From Oscillibacter sp. 1-3 (GTDB lineage Bacteria > Bacillota > Clostridia > Oscillospirales > Oscillospiraceae), in contig NZ_KE159703.1 of the NCBI RefSeq assembly GCF_000403435.2, positions 332,765-396,764 of the forward strand: a stretch of 64,000 nt of DNA, given 5' to 3'. Shown here piece after piece: positions 49,659-58,400 of this stretch. A program made the position numbers and the translations under genes. Position 1 is the first letter of the stretch, and every line of letters starts with the position of its first letter. The notes beneath the pieces are model-generated. The model ran no database searches and was not told the DNA's origin. It saw only the letters and a program-made list of their open reading frames with translations.

Positions 49659-52002
49659 TCTCTTTCGTGACAAGATCCTGATTTTGGACGGAGCCATGGG
49701 CACGGTGCTTCAGCAGCGGGGCCTGCCCCCCGGCGGACAGCCGGAGCTTTTGAACCTGACGGACCCGGCGCTGCTGGCCTCCGTGTACCAGGAGTACGTG
49801 GAGGCCGGCAGCCAGGTGGTCTACGCCAACACCTTCGGGGCCAACGGCTTGAAGCTGGCCCGCTCCGGTCACGCCGTTTCGGAGGTCATCGCCGCCGCCG
49901 TCTCCACGGCGAAGGGGGCCGTGGCGGGCAGGGCTCTGACGGCCCTGGACGTGGGCCCTCTGGGGGAGCTGCTGGAGCCCATGGGGAGCCTGACCTTTGA
50001 GCGGGCCTATGACCTGTTCCGGGAGGTGATGACCGCCGGCGCGGCGGCGGGGGCGGACCTGGTGGTCATCGAGACCATGACAGACCTCTATGAGGCCAGG
50101 GCGGCATTGCTGGCGGCCAAGGAGAACACCGCCCTGCCGGTGCTGGTAACCATGTCCTTTGAGGAGAGCGGCCGCACCTTCACCGGCTGCACCGTGGCCT
50201 CCATGGCCCGGACGCTGGAGGGCCTGGGGGCCGACGCCATCGGGCTGAACTGCTCCCTGGGGCCGGACCAGCTGGCGCCGCTGCTGCGGGAGCTGTGCGA
50301 GAACACCCGCCTGCCGGTGGCGGCCAAGCCCAACGCGGGCCTGCCGGACCCGGTGGACGGACGCTACGGCATGGGGCCTGAGGAATTCGCCGCCGCTTTG
50401 GCGCCGTGTCTTGCGGCGGGGGTCACCATCTTCGGCGGGTGCTGCGGCACCTCTCCGGCGTACATCCGCCGGCTGAAAGCGGCGCTGGAGGGGGCGCGGC
50501 CCGCTCCCCGGCGGTATCAGGGGGGGAGCTTTATCTGCACGCCGGTGAGCCCGGTGCGGCTGGACGGCGTGCGGGTCATTGGCGAGCGGGTGAACCCCAC
50601 CGGCAAAAAGCGCTTTCAGCAGGCCCTGCTGGAGGAGGACCTGGACTATATTCTGGACGTGGCCGCGGCGCAGGAGGAGGCCGGGGCGGACATCCTGGAC
50701 GTGAACGTGGGCTGTCCCGGGGTGGACGAGACGGCCATGCTGCCCCGGGTGGTGAAGAAGCTCCAGAGCGCGGTGTCGCTGCCGCTGCAGCTGGACTCCT
50801 CCGATCCGGACGCCCTGGAGGCGGCACTGCGGGTCTATAACGGCAAGGCGGCGGTGAACTCCGTCAACGGCGAGCCCGAGGCGCTGGCGCGGGTGCTGCC
50901 TATTGTAAAAAAGTACGGGGCCTCCGTGGTGGGCCTCACCATGGACCAGGACGGCATCCCCCAGACGGCGGAGAAGCGGGTGGAGATCGCAAAGCGCATT
51001 CTGGACGCGGCCCTGGCCTGCGGCATTCCCAGGGAGGATGTGTGGATCGACTGCCTGGCCCTCACCGTCTCGGCGCAGCAGGAGCAGGCGGGGGAGACCC
51101 TGAAAGCGGTGCGGACCGTCCGGCGGGAGCTGGGCCTCCAGACGGTGCTGGGGGTGTCCAACATCTCCTTCGGCCTGCCGAACCGCGCTCTGGTCACGCA
51201 GAGCTTTCTGACCCAGGCCCTGGCGGCGGGGCTGACGCTCCCCATTGTCAACCCCAACCAGCAGGAGATGCTGGACGCCGTGGCGGCCTTCCGGGTGCTC
51301 TCCGGGGAGGACGCCCAGTGCCGGGACTACATCGCCCGCTTTGCCGCCGCCCCGGTCTCCCGTCCCGCCCCGGCCCCCGGCGGGACAGTGCCGCTGGAGG
51401 AGGCCGTGGCCCGCGGCCTGCGGGCCGACGCCGCCCGTCTGGCGGGGGAGCTCCTCCAAACGGAGGACGGCATTACCCTGGTGGAACGCCGCCTGATCCC
51501 TGCCTTGGACGCCGTGGGGGAGGGCTACGAGCGGGGGACGGTGTTCCTGCCCCAGCTCCTCAGCGCGGCCCAGGCGGCCCAGGCGGTGTTTGAGGCTGTC
51601 CGGACCTCCATCGCGGAAAAGGGCGGCGCGCCGGTGAAGAAGGGAAGGCTCATTGTGGCCACGGTCCGGGGGGACATCCACGACATCGGCAAGAACATTG
51701 TCAAGACCGTGCTGGAGAACTACGGCTACGAGGTCGTCGACCTGGGCCGGGACGTGCCGCCGGAGACGGTGGCGCAGGCCGCGGCGGACCGGGACGTGGG
51801 CCTGGTGGGCCTCTCGGCCCTGATGACCACCACCCTGCCCGCCATGGAGGAGACCGTCCGCCGCCTGCGGGCCCTGGACAACCCGCCGGCGGTCTTTGTG
51901 GGCGGCGCAGTGGTAACGCCGGAGTACGCGGAGAGAATCGGCGCGGGCTATGCCAGGGACGCCCGCCAGTCTGTGGAGATCGCCAGGAGGGTGCTGGGAT
52001 GA
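49648..52002 (+). CDS. metH: Cobalamin-dependent methionine synthase core
   Basis: 784 residues from GTG 49648 (GGGAGGA upstream). Transfers methyl from methyltetrahydrofolate through cobalamin to homocysteine. Homocysteine domain at residues 1-290 (DGAMGTVLQQRG; zinc cysteines in GLNCSLGP and FGGCCGTSP). Pterin domain at 300-560 (RVIGERVNPTGKKRF; DVNVGCPGVDE). Cobalamin module: helical cap at 580-660, then DIHDIGKNIV near residue 677 with the cobalt-ligand histidine. The reactivation domain is missing (full MetH is about 1200 residues) and is supplied by the preceding gene. Overlaps the following MetF fusion by four bases. Confidence 0.97.
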   Translation: MGTDLFRDKILILDGAMGTVLQQRGLPPGGQPELLNLTDPALLASVYQEYVEAGSQVVYANTFGANGLKLARSGHAVSEVIAAAVSTAKGAVAGRALTALDVGPLGELLEPMGSLTFERAYDLFREVMTAGAAAGADLVVIETMTDLYEARAALLAAKENTALPVLVTMSFEESGRTFTGCTVASMARTLEGLGADAIGLNCSLGPDQLAPLLRELCENTRLPVAAKPNAGLPDPVDGRYGMGPEEFAAALAPCLAAGVTIFGGCCGTSPAYIRRLKAALEGARPAPRRYQGGSFICTPVSPVRLDGVRVIGERVNPTGKKRFQQALLEEDLDYILDVAAAQEEAGADILDVNVGCPGVDETAMLPRVVKKLQSAVSLPLQLDSSDPDALEAALRVYNGKAAVNSVNGEPEALARVLPIVKKYGASVVGLTMDQDGIPQTAEKRVEIAKRILDAALACGIPREDVWIDCLALTVSAQQEQAGETLKAVRTVRRELGLQTVLGVSNISFGLPNRALVTQSFLTQALAAGLTLPIVNPNQQEMLDAVAAFRVLSGEDAQCRDYIARFAAAPVSRPAPAPGGTVPLEEAVARGLRADAARLAGELLQTEDGITLVERRLIPALDAVGEGYERGTVFLPQLLSAAQAAQAVFEAVRTSIAEKGGAPVKKGRLIVATVRGDIHDIGKNIVKTVLENYGYEVVDLGRDVPPETVAQAAADRDVGLVGLSALMTTTLPAMEETVRRLRALDNPPAVFVGGAVVTPEYAERIGAGYARDARQSVEIARRVLG

Positions 52003-53780
52003 CGGATATTCGGACATATCTGAAAGCGGGAGAGCCGCTGCTGTTTGACGGGGCCATGGGGACCTGGTTTGCCGCCCTGCCCGGCCGGACGGGGGAGCGC
52101 TGCGAGTTGGGAAGCCTGAACTGCCCGGAGGAAATTGAGGCCATCCACCGGGCCTATCTGGAGGCCGGGTGCCGGGCGGTCAAAACCAATACCTTCACGG
52201 TGAGCCTGGACCTTGCCCGAGGGGACGGGGAGACGGCGGAGCGGATCGTGGAGGCCTCCTGCCGTCTGGCGCAGGCGTGCGCGGAGCCTTACGGGGCCTA
52301 TGTCTTCGCCGACATCGGTCCCGCTCCGGAGAGCCGGGAGCTGAGCCGGGCGGAGAACTACTGCCGCCAGGCGGACCTCTTTTTGGACCGGGGCGTCCGG
52401 CACTTCCTGCTGGAGACCCTGCCCAGCGACCACGGCCTGCGGCAGCTGGCCCAGCACCTCAAGGCCCGCTGTCCGGAGGCGTATCTCATCACCTCCTTCG
52501 CCGTGTCCTTCGACGGCGCCACCCGGGAGGGGGACTTCGGACAGACGCTGCTCCGCCGCGCCGCCGCCCTGGAGGAGATCGACGCCGTGGGCTTCAACTG
52601 TGTCTCCGGCCCCCACCACCTGCTGGAGTACATCCGGGGGCTGGACACCGGCGGCGTGACGCTGTCCGTCATGCCCAACGCGGGGTACCCGTCGGTGCTG
52701 GGCCGCAGAACGGTGTTCCAGGGAACGCCGGACTACTTTGGCCGGAAGCTGGCGGAGATCGTCCAGGCGGGGGCCTCCATCGTGGGGGGCTGCTGCGGCA
52801 CCTCCCCCGCCCACATCGCCGAGGCGGCAAAGGCCCTTGCCGCGCCGCGGCGGATTACGGTTTGCGTCCGCTCCGGCGGAGCGCCGGAGCCCCGTCCCGC
52901 CGCCTCCGCCAACACCCTGGCGGAAAAGCTGGACGCCGGACGGCGGGTGATCGCGGTGGAGCTGGACCCGCCGGTGGACGACGACATCTCCTTCTTTCTG
53001 GAGGGGGTCAGAAAGCTGCGGGACGCGGGGGCGGACGCCGTCACCATCGCCGACTGCCCCATCGGCCGCCCCCGGGCGGACAGCAGCCTGCTGGCCTGCA
53101 AGATAAAGCGGGAGCTGGGCGTCGAGCCCCTGCCGCACATGACCTGCCGGGACCGGAACCGCAACGCCGCCAAGGCGCTGCTGCTGGGACTGTCTATGGA
53201 GGAGGTCCACAACGTGCTGCTGGTCACCGGGGACCCCATCCCCTCGGAGGACCGGGACGAGGTGAAGAGCGTCTTCAACTTCAACTCCCGGCGGCTGGCC
53301 GCCTATGTCTCCGGCCTGAACGAGACCGTTCTGCGGACGCCCTTTCGCATCTTCGGCGCCTTGAATGTCAACGCGAAGAACTTTGACCAGCAGCTGAGGA
53401 TTGCCCTGGAGAAGGAGGAAAACGGCGTCACCGGCTTTCTGACCCAGCCGGTGCTGTCCCGGGAGGCGCTGGAGAACCTCAAAACCGCCCGGCAGACCCT
53501 GCGGGGAAAGATCCTGGGGGGCATCTACCCGGTGGTGAGTCACAAAAACGCCTGCTTTCTCAACAATGAGATCGCCGGAATGCACATCTCGGAGGAGATT
53601 GTCTCGCTGTACGAGGGAAAGGGCAGGGAGGAGGCGGAGGACCTGGCAACAGCGGTCTCCGCCCGGATCGCGGGGGAGATCGCCTCCTGCACCGACGGCC
53701 TGTACCTGATGACCCCCTTCAAGCGGGTGGCGCTGATGGCGCGCATCCTCCGGGAGATCCAGGGAGCGCATAGGGTTTAG
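51999..53780 (+). CDS. Bifunctional homocysteine S-methyltransferase/methylenetetrahydrofolate reductase
   Basis: 593 residues. Residues 1-290: homocysteine methyltransferase domain (LFDGAMGTWFAAL; AVKTNTF; GFNCVSGP; GGCCGTSPAHIAEAAKAL). Residues 310-593: MetF barrel (RRVIAVELDPPVDDDISFFLEGVRKL; ADCPIGRPRADS; HMTCRDRNRNAAKALLLGLSMEEVHNVLLVTGDPIP; EKEENGVTGFLTQPVL). MetF makes the 5-methyl-THF used by the MetH next to it. This fusion is known in Firmicutes (YitJ-like). Having a second Hcy domain besides metH's is notable. Confidence 0.96.
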   Translation: MTDIRTYLKAGEPLLFDGAMGTWFAALPGRTGERCELGSLNCPEEIEAIHRAYLEAGCRAVKTNTFTVSLDLARGDGETAERIVEASCRLAQACAEPYGAYVFADIGPAPESRELSRAENYCRQADLFLDRGVRHFLLETLPSDHGLRQLAQHLKARCPEAYLITSFAVSFDGATREGDFGQTLLRRAAALEEIDAVGFNCVSGPHHLLEYIRGLDTGGVTLSVMPNAGYPSVLGRRTVFQGTPDYFGRKLAEIVQAGASIVGGCCGTSPAHIAEAAKALAAPRRITVCVRSGGAPEPRPAASANTLAEKLDAGRRVIAVELDPPVDDDISFFLEGVRKLRDAGADAVTIADCPIGRPRADSSLLACKIKRELGVEPLPHMTCRDRNRNAAKALLLGLSMEEVHNVLLVTGDPIPSEDRDEVKSVFNFNSRRLAAYVSGLNETVLRTPFRIFGALNVNAKNFDQQLRIALEKEENGVTGFLTQPVLSREALENLKTARQTLRGKILGGIYPVVSHKNACFLNNEIAGMHISEEIVSLYEGKGREEAEDLATAVSARIAGEIASCTDGLYLMTPFKRVALMARILREIQGAHRV

Positions 53781-53789
53781 GACCGCCCT

Positions 53790-53843
53790 TTTCAAAGGGC
53801 GGCGGGTCCAGGGCTCTGCCCTGGCAGATCCGGGCGGAGCCCG
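53790..53843. repeat. Dispersed intergenic GC repeat, second copy
   Basis: TTTTCAAAGGGCGGCGGGTCC, then a CAGGGC/GCCCTG hairpin and CGGGCGGAGCCCG; matches the pattern at 25735-25800. Confidence 0.55.
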
Positions 53844-53849
53844 GAAGAA

Positions 53850-53886
53850 AGGCGGACGCCTCCCGAAGGGGAGGCGTCCGCCTTGT
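53850..53886. terminator. Terminator between convergent met operon and ECF gene
   Basis: AAGGCGGACGCCTCCC / GGGAGGCGTCCGCCTT near-perfect stem with GAAG loop, followed by GTTT. Confidence 0.85.
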
Positions 53887-54417
53887 TTACCGGCTTCCGT
53901 ATTTCCTTTGAAATACCGCCAGGGCCTTCCGCAGGGGCTTGAACAGCGCCAGGGCTACCACGAAGTTTCCCGCCCCGTGGAACAGGTCCATGGGGATGCC
54001 GGCCACCCACCAGCTCACGGCGAAGGCCCACCCGCCGGTAACCCAGTACACCAGGGCGCACAGGGCGCCGAACAGCAGCCCGAAGCACCCGGAGAGGGCC
54101 GCCCACACCAGTGGGGACTCCACCCGCCGCAGCAGCCGCGCCGCGGCGAAGAGCACCAGCCACACGTACAGATAGTTGATGTTCCACAGTCCGATGCCCC
54201 ACACCGCAAACTCCAAAAACACATAGAGATAGACGGCATACAGCCCCCGCCAGCCAAAGCACACGGCCGCCAGCATGACCATCAGGGACACCGGCTCAAT
54301 GTTTGGCAGCTGGGCCATGGCCATTTTCAGTGCGAAGGTCATGGCGCCCAGCAGGCCGAACAGGGCCAGCTCCGCAGTGGTCAGCCGCCGGTCAGCCGAC
54401 GGTGTAGAACCACCCAT
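53887..54417 (-). CDS. ECF transporter S component (substrate-binding membrane subunit)
   Basis: 176 residues from ATG 54417 (a GTG at 54426 is an alternative). Five or six helices: ALFGLLGAMTFALKMAMAQLPNIEPVSLMVMLAAVCFGW (the L-P-N-I-E-P-V motif of this S-component group), LYAVYLYVFLEFAVWGIG, and WAFAVSWWVAGIPMDLFHGAGNFVVALALFKPL. S components bind a vitamin or other small molecule and use a shared EcfA/T module encoded elsewhere. It overlaps the DUF4430 gene by 26 bases. Sits tail to tail with the B12-dependent methionine operon, so cobalamin or a precursor is one possible cargo. Confidence 0.82.
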   Translation of the reverse strand: MGGSTPSADRRLTTAELALFGLLGAMTFALKMAMAQLPNIEPVSLMVMLAAVCFGWRGLYAVYLYVFLEFAVWGIGLWNINYLYVWLVLFAAARLLRRVESPLVWAALSGCFGLLFGALCALVYWVTGGWAFAVSWWVAGIPMDLFHGAGNFVVALALFKPLRKALAVFQRKYGSR

Positions 54418-54790
54418 ACCGGTCACCGTCGTGGAGAACCACGGAGTCGGCGCCGGTGGCGGCGTCCTCGCCGTTGCAGGTCAGGCGCCACCAGCTCTGA
54501 TTCTCGGCGTAGTCCACCGTCTCGCCGTCCACGGTCTCCACGAACAAGCCGTAGTCCCCGGCGCTTCCGGAGATCAGCCCCTCCTGCTGTAGGAGCTCGC
54601 CCAGGTACTCCAGGTCCGTCCGGTAGGTGAACTCCGCGGTGGAGCCGTCGGCGTGGGAGACCTCCACCGTCACCGTCTTGACGCCCTCCACCGTCTCCGG
54701 CAGGCTGGACTGCCATACGCGCCACAGGCCGAAGGCCAGCGCGCAGAACACCGCCGCGGCAATGATTCCATAGAGGTATTTCTTCTTCAT
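54392..54790 (-). CDS. DUF4430 exported protein
   Basis: 132 residues from ATG 54790 (GGAGGAAT upstream). An N-terminal anchor helix (YLYGIIAAAVFCALAFGLW) precedes one DUF4430 domain: EFTYRTDLEYLGELLQQEGLISGS, YGLFVETVDGETVDYAENQSWWRLTCNGEDAATGADSVVLHDGDRYGWFYT. DUF4430 resembles the beta domain of transcobalamin/intrinsic factor and is often encoded next to ECF S components. Likely an extracellular capture or docking protein for the S component that it overlaps. Confidence 0.88.
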   Translation of the reverse strand: MKKKYLYGIIAAAVFCALAFGLWRVWQSSLPETVEGVKTVTVEVSHADGSTAEFTYRTDLEYLGELLQQEGLISGSAGDYGLFVETVDGETVDYAENQSWWRLTCNGEDAATGADSVVLHDGDRYGWFYTVG

Positions 54791-54834
54791 CCCGATTCCT
54801 CCAGATTCTCTATTTTGCATATCCGCTTGGTTTC

Positions 54835-54862
54835 AGTATACCATAAATTGGGACATTGTAAA
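54835..54862 (-). promoter_or_regulatory. Promoter of the DUF4430-ECF pair
   Basis: Minus strand: TTTACA (54862-54857), 16 bases, TATACT (54840-54835). Confidence 0.75.
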
Positions 54863-54926
54863 GGTCCGCTTGATTTTCGCGGTCTGGAAACTTTCAAAAA
54901 ATGGCAAAAAATCTGAGGGGACGCTA

Positions 54927-54955
54927 TTGTCTTTATAGATAAGGTGTGATAGGAT
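54927..54955 (+). promoter_or_regulatory. Promoter of the riboswitch-controlled surface protein gene
   Basis: TTGTCT (54927-54932), 17 bases, TAGGAT (54950-54955). Leaves a long leader of about 475 bases before the coding start. Confidence 0.6.
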
Positions 54956-55146
54956 ATGGTCAGGAGTATACTCCAAGTGCTTTTTGAGTGCGGGAGCGTC
55001 CGCCGGTTCAAGGCGGGGATTCCTGCTCCCCGGGGTGGGCTGCGGCGCGCCCCGGACTTTTGACACGGAAAGGAGGGGGAGGCTCTATGGAACACCGGCC
55101 GCCGGGAGGGCGGCCCGCCGGCGCTGGCATTGGCGGCGGCGGTGAC

Positions 55147-55232
55147 CTGCACAGATGCAGCGGCAAACCATTGGAAACGATGGGACGCAAAGCTACGGAA
55201 CTAAGGCGCATGGTGAACGCCCATGGGCGTTC
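55147..55232 (+). ncRNA. Cyclic di-GMP-I riboswitch (GEMM), first of a tandem pair
   Basis: The core GGCAAACCATTGGAAACGA continues into TGGGACGCAAAGC, giving the GEMM-I signature: GCAAACC, a GAAA tetraloop stem, GGGACGCAAAGC, then ..CTAA. The right part ends in a perfect dyad TGAACGCCCATGGGCGTTCA in place of the usual receptor hairpin sequence. A linker hairpin ATTCATGGGGA / TCCCCATGAAT (55233-55260) separates it from aptamer 2. Confidence 0.88.
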
Positions 55233-55275
55233 ATTCATGGGGAGAAGCCTCCCCATGAATGCGCTATGTCCGCCG

Positions 55276-55350
55276 GGCTGCGAGCATGAGCAAACCACGG
55301 GAAACCGTGGGACGCAAAGCTTTGGGGGCTAATGCGCCGGTAAGCGGCGT
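55276..55350 (+). ncRNA. Cyclic di-GMP-I riboswitch (GEMM), second of a tandem pair
   Basis: AGCAAACCACGGGAAACCG and TGGGACGCAAAGC followed by GGGCTAATGCGCCGGTAAGCGGCG repeat the GEMM-I core with its GAAA tetraloop and a GGTAAGC receptor. Between it and the gene lie a GGCCGCGC..GCGCGACGCC stem and a hairpin CTTTGCA / TGCAAAG (55397-55419) that ends two bases before the ribosome site, so control of translation is possible. No poly-T terminator is seen. Confidence 0.9.
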
Positions 55351-55434
55351 GGACAGAGGCCGCGCAGCGGCGCGACGCCAGCCCGGCCGCCGGATACTTT
55401 GCATCCGAATTCTGCAAAGAAAGGAAGAGAATTA

Positions 55435-58400
55435 TTGAGCAAAAAGAAAATTTCCTGCAGGCGGGGACTTTCCCTGTTCCTGGCCCTTGTGATGTGCGCG
55501 GGTCTTCTCCAGATGCCGGCATTGGCGGCGGAGCATGAGCACAACTCCGCGGGGTGGGCCTGTGAAAAGGATGAACTGACCTGCACAATTTTGGAGCACA
55601 CGCATGAAGAAGCCTGTACTTCTGAGGAACCGCTGTGCGGCCTGGAGGAGCACCGGCATACGGACAGCTGCTGGAGCTGGAACTGCGCAGAGCCTGAGCC
55701 GGATGAGCCGCCTGTTCAGCCCGGACTGTCCGCGCAGGATGAGCTGCCTGTACAGGATGAACTGCCCGTTCAGGATGAGACGCTTGTGCAGGATGAGGTT
55801 CCCGCTCCGGACGAGCAGCCTGTGCAGGATGTGCAGACCCATGTCCCCAGCGCGTACATGGACATTGGGGAGATGACGCCTGAGGGGAAGGTTGACCGAA
55901 TCATCGAATTGATGAAAGAGGTTCCAAATCAAATCACCGAGGAGAACATGGATGTGTATGGCCCCATTCTGGAAGAGTGCGACCAGATTATGGGCGGCGA
56001 ATACATGGAAAACTTTGGCGACGCTGAGTTGGACTATGCGTATGAGGTGGTATTTGAGGAATTTTTTGCCGCGATTGACAAATTTGTCCCTGCATTTAAT
56101 GCATATCAAGAGCTGCTCGCAGAGCAGGGCAATGACGGAAAGGCCCTCATTGAGTCCCGGGACGAGGGGATTCAGCTGACATATGCGGACGGCGTACTCA
56201 CCGTCAGCGGGGAGGGCATGTTTACCGGGCTTTTGATTAACAAGGTGTCTTACACCAGCATTAAAGACTACAACAGCGAGCGGCCGGAGACTGCCATCAG
56301 CGAAGTTGTTATTGAGGGCGAAAACGCCGAGAATCCCATAAAGATTGGGTCTTCTTTGTTTAGAGACGCCGGATTGACGAAGCTGACTGCGGGAAATATT
56401 TTGGCTGAAAGCATGGCGTTTCAGGAAGCGTTTGTCCAGGGCGCCAACATTGAGCTTACCGATTCCACTGTATGCGCCTCAGTCTTTACGGACTGCGAGG
56501 GACTGGGTACGGTTACGCTGAATCATGTGACTTTTCATGATAACTACGGCAGATTCCATCTGTTTTCCGGGAGCTCTATCGACCGCCTGGTCATTCGGAA
56601 CATGGATCGGATTGGAGGCTATGCGTTTTCCGGCTGCAAGATCAAGGGCGAGGTCGATCTGTCCGGCGTGCTCTATATTGGCGAGCATGCATTCAGCGGA
56701 ACGGGCAGCCCCGAGCTGAAAAACATCAGCGAGGACGCTGTTGTGGAATACAGTGATGTATTTGCCAGCCAGGTGGAAAACTGGAGCGAGCGTGTGGCGG
56801 GTATTCTGCAGGGCAAGTTCCGGATGGACCCCCCAAAGACTGCCGAACCCATTGCGCCCCAGGGCTGGACGTCCAGCAAGACGGGGAAGGAGAACAGCAC
56901 GGAAGGGCAGACGAGCACACAGATCACCGAGGAGGCCCGCTGGAGCGACGCTGAACTCACAGAGGCCGACGTGCTGATCCAGACCTACCTTGCCGACGTG
57001 CAGCAGATGGATTTCATCTTCGTGATGGACCTGTCCAACTCCATGAGTTCCCGCGGCGGCAGCGATTCCCGCTATTCCCGCTTTAACGAAATGCAGTCCA
57101 AGCTGCTGGATGTGAGCGGGGAGCTGCTGGCCTCCGGTGATGAATACGACTGCCAGGTTGCCTTTGTCACCTTTGGCGGCGATTCTGATCCATGGTATCC
57201 TCTTCCATGGGGCGAGTCCGTTATTACAAAGGGCACCATGGATTTCCAGGATTTCACAGACGAAGTGGATGAAGCCGCGGCGTTTATCACCGGCTCGAAA
57301 GTGTATGATGAATATACTGATTACGGTTTGGGGCTGAACAAGGCCCTGGAGCTGGCTGAGAGCAATCAGGAAAAGGGCCGCAGCACCGCTGTCATCCTCA
57401 TCTCTGACGGCAGCCCGAACAAAGGCGACGGCAAAACGGAGGCGGAGCAGATCAAAGCCCTGGGAGTGCCTGTTTTTGGGGTGCTTCAATCCGTGCCTGA
57501 AAGGGAAATGGAAAATGCCGAGGCCGCTATGCGGAATATCTGCACCAACGGCTTCTTCTTCAACGGAGATGATACGGAAGGATTCAGCAAGGCTGTGAAC
57601 GACGCCGTACATAATGCCTTGAGGACCTGCATCCTGACTGTGGATGTCAATTCCAGCTTTACGTTGAACGCGGACAGCATAACGGCTTCTGCCGGTGTGG
57701 CCGATGTCAGCGAGGACGGAACGGCCATCACTTGGACAATCGTCGGCAAGACGTTTGAGAAGCATACGCTGAGCTACAAGCTCAGGCTGAATCCTGAGAA
57801 CGGCGCCTATCCTGAGGGGACGTTCGATACCAACGCCGGCAGCGCGCATCTGCTGGTGAGCGGTCTGGAGGTCAATGAGGTGGAGACGCCGCAGCTGACC
57901 CGTACCCAGCCCGTGCGGTCCCATACGCTGACGGTCCGCTACCAGTATTCCAACGGCACCCAGGCGGCCGCGGCGGCGGTGCAGACAGTGGCGGAGGGCG
58001 CGAGCTACTCCGTGACTTCTCCGGCCATCAGCGGCTTTAGAGCCAGTATCGCTGTTGTAAGCGGCACCATGGGCACCGAGGATCTGCTGTTTACCGTGAC
58101 CTACACCTCCACCGGCGGCGGAGGCGGAGGCGGTGGCGGCGGTGGCGGTGGCGGCACCGGAGGCGGCGGAGGCGGCGGAGGCGGCGGAGGCGGTACCGGC
58201 GGTACCACCATCGCCGATACCGAGGTCCCCCTGGCTGGTGATCTCCAGCTGAACCGGGAGGACCACTTCGCCTACATCAAGGGCTATGAGGACGGCACCG
58301 TCCGCCCCAACAACCCCCTGACCCGCGCCCAGGTGGCCACCATCTTCTACCGCCTGCTGGACGAGATGTCCCGCACCATTTACTTCCAGGATACCAATGA

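Noticed and set aside
54791-54862. Cobalamin riboswitch upstream of the ECF/DUF4430 pair
   Set aside because: Promoter to start is about 45 bases, too short for an aptamer, and no conserved B12 box is visible.
58110-58200. Poly-glycine coding run as an assembly artefact or frameshift site
   Set aside because: The frame stays open across it and leads directly into three intact SLH domains, so it is a real linker, though its exact length could vary.
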